The notes beneath the pieces are model-generated. The model had not been told where the DNA came from. It saw only the letters and a program-made list of their open reading frames with translations, and did not search any database. A stretch of DNA of 58,799 nt, from NCBI GenBank assembly GCA_033856175.1, contig JAWVFK010000023.1, forward strand, positions 1-58,799, written 5' to 3'. This document shows positions 49,844 to 58,799 of this stretch, piece after piece. A program made the translations under genes and the position numbers. The DNA is from JAWVFK01 sp033856175. GTDB lineage: Bacteria; Actinomycetota; Thermoleophilia; Solirubrobacterales; 70-9. How positions within the stretch are numbered: position 1 is the first letter of the stretch; each line of letters opens with the position of its first letter.

Positions 49844-51319
49844 ATGAGCGACCCGGCCGACGAGCGCGACGCATCCGATCACCTCGCTGAGCGCAGGCTG
49901 AAGCTCGAGCGCCTGCGCGGCGAGGGGATCGAGCCGTTTCCGCATGACTACCCCGGGCGCACGCCGATCGCCGAGGTGCGCGCGGCCCATGCGGATCTCG
50001 AAGCCGGCACCGAGACTGAGTCCGGCTATCGCGTCGCCGGCCGCATCCACGCCCGGCGCGGCCACGGCAAGGCGGCCTTCATCGACCTCCGCGACGGCTC
50101 TGGCCAGATCCAGGTTCACTCGCGCGCCGACGTCATTGGCGAGGCCGAGCACGAGGGGCTGATCGGCCTCGACCTCGGCGACATCGTCGGCATCGAGGGC
50201 ACCGTCTTTGCCTCGCGGCGGGGCGAGCTGAGCCTGCGCGTCGACGGCTGGACGCTGCTTGCCAAGAGCCTGCGGCCGCCGCCGGAGAAGTTCCACGGCC
50301 TCGAGGACGTCGAGACCCGCTACCGCCACCGCGAGCTCGATCTGATCGCCAACGAGGACACGCGGGAGCTGTTCGCCGTCCGCGGCCAGACCGTGACCGC
50401 GATCCGCTCCTGGCTCGAGCAACGCGGCTTCGTCGAGGTCGAGACGCCGGTGCTGCAGCCGCTCTACGGCGGCGCCCTGGCGCGCCCGTTCACGACCCAT
50501 CACAACGCGCTCGACCGCGACCTCTACCTGCGGATCGCCACCGAGCTCTATCTAAAGCGCTGCGTCGTCGGCGGCATCGACCGCGTCTACGAGCTCGGCA
50601 AGGACTTCCGCAACGAGGGGATCTCCCATAAGCACAACCCCGAGTTCACGATGCTCGAGTGGTACGAGGCCTACGCCGACTACAACGATGGCGCCGAGCG
50701 CCTCGAGCAGCTCGTCTCAGGCGTCGCCGGAGAGGTCCTCGGCCGCACGACCGTTGAGCGCGACGGCGAAACGATCGAGCTGGCGCCGCCCTGGCGGCGG
50801 ATCAGTCTGCGCGAGGCGATCCGCGACGAGACCGGCATCGACATCGCCGAGCACCCGACGAGGGAGGCGCTGGCGGCGGCAATCGGCACGGAGCCCGACC
50901 CGGCTGAGGGCTGGGGCAAGCTCGTCGACGGCCTGCTCTCCAAGCGCGTCGAGCCGAAGCTGATCCAGCCGACCTTCATCGTCGACTACCCGGTGGAGCT
51001 CTCGCCGTTTGCCAAGCGCCACCGCAGCGAGGAGGGGCTGGTCGAGCGCTGGGAGGCCTTCATCGGCGGCGTCGAGATCGCCAATGCCTTCAGCGAGCTC
51101 AACGACCCCGACGAGCAGCGCCGCCGCTTCGAGCAGCAGCGCGACGAGGCCGAGCGCGGCGACGAGGAGGCCCAGCCCTACGACGAGGACTTCCTGCGAG
51201 CCCTCGAGCAGGGCATGCCGCCGACCAGCGGCGTCGGCCTCGGCATCGACCGCCTGGTGATGATGCTGACCGGCGCCCACTCCCTGCGCGAGGTCGTGCT
51301 GTTCCCGGCGATGCGCTGA
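49844..51319 (+). CDS. lysS: class II lysyl-tRNA synthetase
   Basis: This is 491 residues. An OB-fold anticodon-binding domain (about 60-150, VAGRIHARRGHGKAAFIDLRDGSG) precedes the class II core: ETPVLQPLYGGALARPF, motif 2 FRNEGISHKHNPEFTMLEWYEAYAD and motif 3 GVGLGIDRLVMMLTG ending LREVVLFP. It charges tRNA-Lys. ATG 49844 is set by the promoter; the longer upstream frame overlaps greA and is shadow. Confidence 0.95.
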   Translation: MSDPADERDASDHLAERRLKLERLRGEGIEPFPHDYPGRTPIAEVRAAHADLEAGTETESGYRVAGRIHARRGHGKAAFIDLRDGSGQIQVHSRADVIGEAEHEGLIGLDLGDIVGIEGTVFASRRGELSLRVDGWTLLAKSLRPPPEKFHGLEDVETRYRHRELDLIANEDTRELFAVRGQTVTAIRSWLEQRGFVEVETPVLQPLYGGALARPFTTHHNALDRDLYLRIATELYLKRCVVGGIDRVYELGKDFRNEGISHKHNPEFTMLEWYEAYADYNDGAERLEQLVSGVAGEVLGRTTVERDGETIELAPPWRRISLREAIRDETGIDIAEHPTREALAAAIGTEPDPAEGWGKLVDGLLSKRVEPKLIQPTFIVDYPVELSPFAKRHRSEEGLVERWEAFIGGVEIANAFSELNDPDEQRRRFEQQRDEAERGDEEAQPYDEDFLRALEQGMPPTSGVGLGIDRLVMMLTGAHSLREVVLFPAMR

Positions 51320-51325
51320 GCGCTG

Positions 51326-51559
51326 TCAGCGAATAGGGGTTGCCCGGTCGCGGCGTCGCGCCTCATGCCGGTCCCGTTGCAGCTCAGGCCACTGACGCCA
51401 GGCCAGCACGAGGAGGTATGTCATGCCGCCCACGTATGGAGCTGCCAGCAGCGGCCAGATCGGGAAGCCCCACGCCATGACGCCAATGCCGAGAAAGCTC
51501 GAAACGGCGCAACTGATCACGAAGATGATCGGCAGGTGGGCTGGCGGTACACGGATCAT
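51326..51559 (-). CDS. small two-helix membrane protein
   Basis: This is 77 residues: helices IIFVISCAVSSFLGIGVMAWG and FPIWPLLAAPYVGGMTYLLVL, then a basic tail (RDRHEARRRDRATPIR). GGGAGGAGC precedes the ATG. It follows another small membrane gene by 6 bp; both read leftward toward lysS. Unknown function; similar in size to proteins that escort larger transporters. Confidence 0.6.
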   Translation of the reverse strand: MIRVPPAHLPIIFVISCAVSSFLGIGVMAWGFPIWPLLAAPYVGGMTYLLVLAWRQWPELQRDRHEARRRDRATPIR

Positions 51560-51565
51560 TGAGGC

Positions 51566-51793
51566 TCAAGCTCCTCCCACAAGAATAAGCGCGAACATGG
51601 CCGCGGGCGCACCGAGCGTGAAGCCAAGGGCGATGCCCTCATTGACACTGTCGGCGAGTTCCTCTCGCGACTTACCGGTCCAGTAAGCGGTTGCCGCCAG
51701 GGAGCCGCTGAAAGTCGCCATGATTCCGCCGAGGACCGCAAAGCCGGCGATCGCGGCGTTGAGAATCGTCGTGGCGTTGCCCGAGAGTTCCAT
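51566..51793 (-). CDS. small two-helix membrane protein
   Basis: This is 75 residues with two helices (IAGFAVLGGIMATFSGSLAATAY and IALGFTLGAPAAMFALILVGGA) joined by a charged loop GKSREELADSVNEG. TACGTT lies 9 nt above ATG 51793, so it may be leaderless. Paired with the next gene. Unknown function. Confidence 0.55.
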   Translation of the reverse strand: MELSGNATTILNAAIAGFAVLGGIMATFSGSLAATAYWTGKSREELADSVNEGIALGFTLGAPAAMFALILVGGA

Positions 51794-51865
51794 CGATGCC
51801 GGAACGTAGGAGACGGGATGCGACGAGAGATCGGCAGATGTGACGACTCAATCTCGCAATGATGC

Positions 51866-52153
51866 TCAGCCGCGGGCGAGGATCGTCGCCACGATGACGC
51901 CGACGAGGCCCGCGAGGATTCCGCCGCCCACGCGGATCAGCGTGATCCGCAGGGCCTCGATCTGACCGGTCAGCTCGGTGCGGAGGCCGGCGATCTCGCC
52001 GCGGAGCTCGATGCGCGTGTCGCGGATATCTGCTTCGACCCGGTCGAAGCGGGTGTCGACCCGATCGAAGCGAGCGTCGACCTGGTCGAAGCGTCCGCCG
52101 ACGTCGCCCCTGAAGTCGTCCAGCCTCTCGTCGGTCCAGGTGGTCCGTTCCAT
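51866..52153 (-). CDS. coiled-coil protein with C-terminal membrane helix
   Basis: This is 95 residues from ATG 52153. Heptad repeats run RFDQVDARFDRVDTRFDRVE, with the unit RFDRV(D/E) at exact 7-residue spacing, then IELRGEIAGLRTELTGQIEALR and a membrane helix GGGILAGLVGVIVATILA. It looks like a membrane-anchored coiled coil, as in DUF1640- or XhlA-like proteins. The longer open frame upstream is not protein-like. Leaderless-type promoter. Confidence 0.68.
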   Translation of the reverse strand: MERTTWTDERLDDFRGDVGGRFDQVDARFDRVDTRFDRVEADIRDTRIELRGEIAGLRTELTGQIEALRITLIRVGGGILAGLVGVIVATILARG

Positions 52154-52469
52154 TGGAAGCAGCGTACTCCGGCGAAATGCGCCGAACAGAGGCCAGCCGT
52201 CACGAATGGACGACGGAAGGCGCACCATTCGCACCCCCGACGCCCCATTCGCGCTCCCGGCTGCCGCAAATAGCGGGGATTCAGCCTGCAGGGCCGGGGT
52301 ACGGCCCCAGGTATGATGGTCTCTCGCCGTCCCACAAACAGACCGGAGGTCAGATCCGTCGGCAGCTACCCAGCCGAGTGAAAGAGGACTTGACCGCCGG
52401 TGCTGTCGCGTCCCCGAAAGACCTCGACTAACGCAACCCAAGCCCACCGACCGATACTGAGCCAGAGCC
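52154..52469 (+). other. 316-bp region upstream of clpC
   Basis: Divergent from the coiled-coil gene. For clpC the best -10 is TATGAT (52312-52317), giving a leader of about 145 nt. A GGGCCGGGG/CCCC-rich hairpin (about 52289-52308) sits just above it. A short open frame beginning at TTG near 52389 behind AAAGAGGA and ending TAA 52431 encodes about 13 residues and could be a leader peptide, but is not supported further. No CIRCE or clear repressor site was found. Confidence 0.4.
52161..52166 (-). promoter_or_regulatory. -10 TACGCT of the coiled-coil gene
   Basis: On the leftward strand TACGCT ends 7 nt before ATG 52153; leaderless-type. Confidence 0.48.
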
Positions 52470-55061
<2,592 letters not shown>

Positions 55062-55100
55062 CCGCGACGGTTCCCCGTTGCCCGCCGTCCGGGCCGCGGT

Positions 55101-55106
55101 TACGAT
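55101..55106 (+). promoter_or_regulatory. -10 TACGAT of the sigma factor gene
   Basis: TACGAT ends 7 nt before ATG 55114, which sets that start; leaderless-type. Confidence 0.5.
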
Positions 55107-55113
55107 GCGGGCG

Positions 55114-55881
55114 ATGGATGGGGCTTCCGCAGAGCGCAGTGCCGCGAGTGATCGTCATGGGCGATCGAATGGCAGCCGGCCGCGCGGTCTGAGGTTCGTC
55201 GAACGGGTCGAGGGGCCGCCCGACGCCGCCGAGGACCACCAAGCGGCCCGCGTGGTGCTTCGCTTCCAATCCGGAGACTCGTCGGCGTTCGCCGAGCTTT
55301 ACGAGCGCTACTTCGATCGCGTCTACGGCTACCTGAAGGTCGCGCTCGGTCAGACCCAGGAGGCCGAGGACGCCGCTCAGCAGATCTTCATGCAGGTGCT
55401 CGAGGCGTTGCCGCGCTACGAGCAGCGCGGCCGCCCCTTCAGGGCCTGGCTCTTCACGATCGTTCGCAACGGTGCGCTGGGCCACCTCCAGAAGCACGCC
55501 CGCGTCGAGGCGACGCAGCCCGACCTGCTCGACCGCCACCGTGAGAACGCCTCGGCTGCCGACCAGGAGATGCCGTCAGCCCTGCGCTGGATCTCGGACC
55601 GAGACCTGCTGCTCTTCGTCGAGCGGCTGCCGCTCGCTCAACGGCAGGTGTTGTTCCTGCGCTTCATGCTCGACCTGCCGGCCGCCGAGATCGGCGAGGT
55701 TCTGGGGCGCAGCCAGGACGACGTGCGGGCCCTGCAAAGCCGCGGGCTGCGCTTTCTCGAGCAACGCCTCAGCGCAGTCGGCCGCAGGCCGGTAGGTCGC
55801 GAGCGCGCGCGCATCCGCGGTCCGCTGCGCCAGGCCCGCGTGCTCCGCGCCCGCCGCTGGGCGCTGCGGTCGCCGCGCTAA
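55114..55881 (+). CDS. sigma-70 family (ECF-type) RNA polymerase sigma factor
   Basis: This is 255 residues. Sigma-2 region: DSSAFAELYERYFDRVYGYLKVALG and AEDAAQQIFMQVLEALPRYEQRG; sigma-4 region: RLPLAQRQVLFLRFMLDLPAAEIGEVLGRSQDDVRALQSRGL, the helix-turn-helix for -35 recognition. The first 45 residues and a very basic C-terminal tail (RRPVGRERARIRGPLR) are extensions. No anti-sigma factor gene is adjacent. The next gene is a secreted protein, which it might control; that is speculative. Confidence 0.88.
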   Translation: MDGASAERSAASDRHGRSNGSRPRGLRFVERVEGPPDAAEDHQAARVVLRFQSGDSSAFAELYERYFDRVYGYLKVALGQTQEAEDAAQQIFMQVLEALPRYEQRGRPFRAWLFTIVRNGALGHLQKHARVEATQPDLLDRHRENASAADQEMPSALRWISDRDLLLFVERLPLAQRQVLFLRFMLDLPAAEIGEVLGRSQDDVRALQSRGLRFLEQRLSAVGRRPVGRERARIRGPLRQARVLRARRWALRSPR

Positions 55882-55940
55882 GCCAAGGCAGCCGCAGCCC
55901 CGCGCGGGCAAACTCGTTGTCACGAAACCAGGCGCCCACC

Positions 55941-55946
55941 TATTTA
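55941..55946 (+). promoter_or_regulatory. -10-like TATTTA of the secreted-protein gene
   Basis: TATTTA ends 10 nt before ATG 55957 with no ribosome site; probably leaderless, slightly longer spacing than the rest. Confidence 0.35.
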
Positions 55947-55956
55947 GTTGGGCACG

Positions 55957-58799
55957 ATGGAGGAAGGGAGAGCCCAATCGCGCCGGTCTGCCGGGACTTT
56001 GCTGGCGCTGGCCTTGGCTGCGGCGGCCCTTGTTGCAACGACCGCGCGTGCTGCTGATCCCGCCCTGCCGGTAAATCCGGGCGACCCGACCAGCCAGATC
56101 CCCCAGGACCCCGGCCAGGCCTGCCAGGACCAGGTCGACAAGACCCCCGCAGGCTCGACGACCCAGGGCGCCGGCTGCGACAACAACTACACGCCGATCG
56201 CCAAGGACGGCACCAAGCTCTCCTGGGCCCAGTGGGCCGGTTCCGTCTATCCCGGCGCGACCAAGCCGACCGGCTACGACGACACGGTGCAAAACCAAAA
56301 AGCCCCAATCCCGCCGACGGTCGACTTCTACACCGTCTCCTTTGCCAACTCCCGCAACGGCTTCGCCGGCGGCTCGCAGTGCCGCGAGGACGCCTCGCCC
56401 CAGAACCACGGCGAGTCAAACAAGGACTACCAGGACCGCATAACCCCTTTCCTCAACACCTGCGAGCGCGTCCCGGTCATCTACCGCTACACCGATAACT
56501 CGCAGTTCGGCCCGATCTGGCAGCCCTCCTACAAGGGCGACACCCCCGGCTTCGTCGGCGCGATCAGCTGGCTCCACAACCTCGACAACAAAGCCCACGG
56601 CCAGCGTGTCCTGGCCGTCGGCGGCTCCGGCTCGCCAAACGCGAACTGTCCCCAGGTCGCCGCCAATCCCCCCTACGAGGGCAACCCGCCCTATCCGAGC
56701 GCCGAGAACCCCACCTGCGGCGGCTACCCCCGCCGCGAGCCGGCGATTCCAAGCGACGTGACGGACCCCAAGGACTGCGCCCAGGAGGGCGCCAAGAACG
56801 CCAACGCCGCCGACATCAACCCCGACGGCCACAAGCCCGGGCTCGTCCCTGGCACCGGTTCAACCGTGCTCGGCCAGCTGCCAACTGTCGATTCGAGCCA
56901 GTCCGTGATCACCCCCAGAGACGTCCGCGAGGCTCGCGCCCTCTGCGAGGACCGCTGGCGCCAAGACCACGACGCCGCCGGCAAGGGCCGCGCCTGGCTT
57001 TTCTCAGACGGCGACTGGCAGGACCTCGGCACCCCGGGCAATGGCCTGCCGCGCGGCATGCGCGGCATGATCGCCCTGGACGCCGCGACCGACGTCGTCG
57101 CCTGCGGCACCCCATCGAACGAGTGCGCGATGGCCGGCGCCCTGCAGCAGATCTGGATGTGGCAGGACGGCGCTTTCGACCCCAAGCCGTGGCGACCGGA
57201 CCCGAGCCCGGATGCACCGTCAAAGGCGGTCGTGAGGCCCGAGCTGGCAGCCAACGGGACAACTGACAAGGTTACGAACGCCAGCTCTCCCTGCAAGAGC
57301 AGCTGGAATTGTCAGTGGCACTACCGAATGCGGGCGGTCAATTTTGGTGCGCTCGGTAATGCTGCGACCGCCGTGATGAGCGGCTGCTGCTCGAGCCTTC
57401 CCGATCCCGACGCCAGCAACGGGCGGGCGATGGTCTATTCCAAGGACCGTGGGACATGGGGCGCCTTCATCACTCAACAGGACGCTTATGGACTTTCCGT
57501 CGACAGCCTTGCCCTTGGTGATAGCTATTACGCAGTGGCGGGCTCTCCTGACGGCTCCTATCTCGTCACCTCCGGTGGCCCCGAGCGTGTTGGCGAGCGG
57601 CCCTCCCAGATCGTCCACGTGAACTACACAACGGTCAAACGTCTGGCCTACGACGCCTTCAGGCCGTGGGTGAGCTCGGCAAGGCTCGTCGCCGGCGATG
57701 GCGACTTCCAAAATCACCAGCTGACCCTCGCCGATCGGCTGGCAGGAGGTGCCGCAGGTTCCAACGACGGCTTTATCGACTGGGCGGTCGGCGGCCTCAG
57801 AGGAGCTCGGCGCGGCGTCGCCTACACAACGACTGCCCGGACATTCGGTCTGACCAACGGCGGCAACACCGCCGATGGCCCCAACATCGACGCCCCCTTC
57901 CCGGTCGCCTGCCCCGGCAACCGCACCCCTGCCCAAGACAACGCGACCAAATGCCAGCCCAACGACAAGGCGGCCGAGCAGGCTAAGTCGGGCTATCTGT
58001 TCAACCTTTCCTCCTACTTCCTCAACGACTTTACCTTCGCCGCCGAGTCAGGCATCGGCTGGGGGGTCGGCGACCGCGGCGCGATCGAGCGCCTCGGGGG
58101 CAACGAGGCGGGGGCCGGCGGCACGCTGCAAAAGGAAAGCGCCCCTGCCTTAGGCGCCAAGCGCGCCGCTCCCGCTCCTCCGCGCCAGCCCTACGAGTCG
58201 ACCAAGCCTTCCCTGACGACCGACCCGGGAGAGGTGCCGGCTCGCGCCTCACAGCCGCTCGAGAAGCTCTCGGCGCCCAAGATGACCTCCTACGGCTCTC
58301 CCAATCCCCACGGCGACGGCGAGAGCGTCAACCAGGTGGTGATGAGCCGCGACGGCTCTGAGGGTTGGGCGATCGGCCCATTTTCGACTATAGGCCAAAT
58401 CTTGTCGGCACAGATGACCCTCTTTCACTTTGACGCCGGCCGCTGGCGGCGCTGCGGCACCGACTCGGTTGAGGGTGTGATCAAGGCCGATCCCGCCTGC
58501 GAGGCGCTCTGGCCGCTCGCTCATTTCGATAGCACCGGTGTCCAGCTCACCGCGATCGCCCGCATCCCGATGGAGAACAGCTCCGACCCGACCAAGGCCG
58601 ATGACTTCGAGGTGATCGCCGCGGGCACGCCCGACAAGACGGGCAGGGAACCGGTGCTGCGCTACCACGACGGCCGCTGGGCGGTGGATGAGACATGGAC
58701 GGACCAGTTGAACCCGGTCGGTGGTGGCCCCCCCGGCCCCGTCACTGATCTCGCCTTCTCGAGCCCTAACGATGGCTGGATAGTGGCCGGGGGCAATCC
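55957..58799 (+). CDS. large secreted protein with propeller-like W-V-G repeats, incomplete at window end
   Basis: An uninterrupted frame of 947 codons runs from ATG 55957 off the end of the window. A signal peptide (LLALALAAAALVATTARAAD, about 20-38) leads to Cys-containing Pro/Gly/Asn-rich regions with conserved-looking QTDN-type segments. Repeated units resemble YCF48/BNR-type blades: RAWLFSDGDWQDL, GIGWGVGDRGAIERL, EGWAIGP...LFHFDAGRWRRC, LRYHDGRWAV and LAFSSPNDGWIVAGGN. Such domains fold as beta-propellers that bind proteins or ligands. Codon use is less GC-biased (TCA, TTA, AAT, AGA) around 57220-57900 than in neighbours, hinting at separate origin. Confidence 0.85.
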   Translation, partial: MEEGRAQSRRSAGTLLALALAAAALVATTARAADPALPVNPGDPTSQIPQDPGQACQDQVDKTPAGSTTQGAGCDNNYTPIAKDGTKLSWAQWAGSVYPGATKPTGYDDTVQNQKAPIPPTVDFYTVSFANSRNGFAGGSQCREDASPQNHGESNKDYQDRITPFLNTCERVPVIYRYTDNSQFGPIWQPSYKGDTPGFVGAISWLHNLDNKAHGQRVLAVGGSGSPNANCPQVAANPPYEGNPPYPSAENPTCGGYPRREPAIPSDVTDPKDCAQEGAKNANAADINPDGHKPGLVPGTGSTVLGQLPTVDSSQSVITPRDVREARALCEDRWRQDHDAAGKGRAWLFSDGDWQDLGTPGNGLPRGMRGMIALDAATDVVACGTPSNECAMAGALQQIWMWQDGAFDPKPWRPDPSPDAPSKAVVRPELAANGTTDKVTNASSPCKSSWNCQWHYRMRAVNFGALGNAATAVMSGCCSSLPDPDASNGRAMVYSKDRGTWGAFITQQDAYGLSVDSLALGDSYYAVAGSPDGSYLVTSGGPERVGERPSQIVHVNYTTVKRLAYDAFRPWVSSARLVAGDGDFQNHQLTLADRLAGGAAGSNDGFIDWAVGGLRGARRGVAYTTTARTFGLTNGGNTADGPNIDAPFPVACPGNRTPAQDNATKCQPNDKAAEQAKSGYLFNLSSYFLNDFTFAAESGIGWGVGDRGAIERLGGNEAGAGGTLQKESAPALGAKRAAPAPPRQPYESTKPSLTTDPGEVPARASQPLEKLSAPKMTSYGSPNPHGDGESVNQVVMSRDGSEGWAIGPFSTIGQILSAQMTLFHFDAGRWRRCGTDSVEGVIKADPACEALWPLAHFDSTGVQLTAIARIPMENSSDPTKADDFEVIAAGTPDKTGREPVLRYHDGRWAVDETWTDQLNPVGGGPPGPVTDLAFSSPNDGWIVAGGN

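Noticed and set aside
52313..52381. 22-codon upstream open frame starting at ATG 52313 before clpC
   Set aside because: Its ATG overlaps the likely -10 TATGAT, so it would not be in the transcript.

Overview
This 58.8 kb window is gene-dense, very GC-rich chromosomal DNA. It looks like a high-GC actinobacterium, most probably class Thermoleophilia (Solirubrobacterales-like). That placement is an inference from gene content and codon use, because no rRNA or other marker is present. Supporting signs are a tilS-hpt-ftsH-folP-folB-folK block, a short actinobacterial IHF-like protein, MCE-type (YrbE/Mkl) lipid-transporter genes, many GTG/TTG starts, and more than twenty genes whose -10 hexamer lies only 6-9 nt before the start codon, which implies leaderless mRNAs. 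I found no tRNA, rRNA, CRISPR array, insertion sequence or prophage.

Layout. 1-7 kb: two YrbE/MlaE permeases and their ATPase, an RND/MMPL exporter, a membrane-anchored thioredoxin-fold protein, a B3/4-domain protein and two unknowns. 7-11.6 kb: an IHF-like protein, a serine-palmitoyltransferase-like PLP enzyme divergent from a GNAT-like protein, and an AlkA-type DNA glycosylase. 11.6-14.3 kb: a leftward thiamine-precursor ABC operon headed by a clear TPP riboswitch. 14.3-21.1 kb: a CoxE-like/MoxR pair, small membrane proteins, DUF2203, and an 1120-residue zinc-ribbon/cyclase/AAA/TPR regulator. 21.2-25.8 kb: a lipoprotein, a cupin, an aldo/keto reductase, a Ca2+/H+ antiporter and two small proteins. 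25.8-30.5 kb: a fatty-acid oxidation region (acyl-CoA dehydrogenase, then PadR regulator, 3-hydroxyacyl-CoA dehydrogenase and a dehydrogenase-domain/enoyl-CoA hydratase fusion), interrupted by a VapBC-like module. 30.5-38.6 kb: a three-enzyme cell-wall hydrolase, a nucleoside phosphorylase, two phasin-like proteins, an NAD-dependent epimerase-like protein, an acyltransferase, an SCP2-like protein and a MerR/adenylate-cyclase fusion. 38.7-51.3 kb: housekeeping genes (tilS, hpt, ftsH, folP, folB, folK, coaX, dus, greA, lysS) with a second RHH/PIN module. 51.3-58.8 kb: small membrane proteins, clpC, an ECF sigma factor and a long secreted propeller-like protein that runs off the window end.

How the genes fit together. 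Lipid handling recurs: MCE-type import, an MMPL exporter, a possible sphingoid-base/ceramide pair, beta-oxidation, an acyltransferase, SCP2 and phasin-like proteins. The most notable single signals are the TPP riboswitch whose conserved UAAUGC element supplies the start codon of the ATPase gene, the pervasive leaderless architecture, non-canonical CTG/ATA starts at tightly overlapping junctions, the possible sphingolipid gene pair, and the archaeal-like domain order of the split beta-oxidation enzyme.
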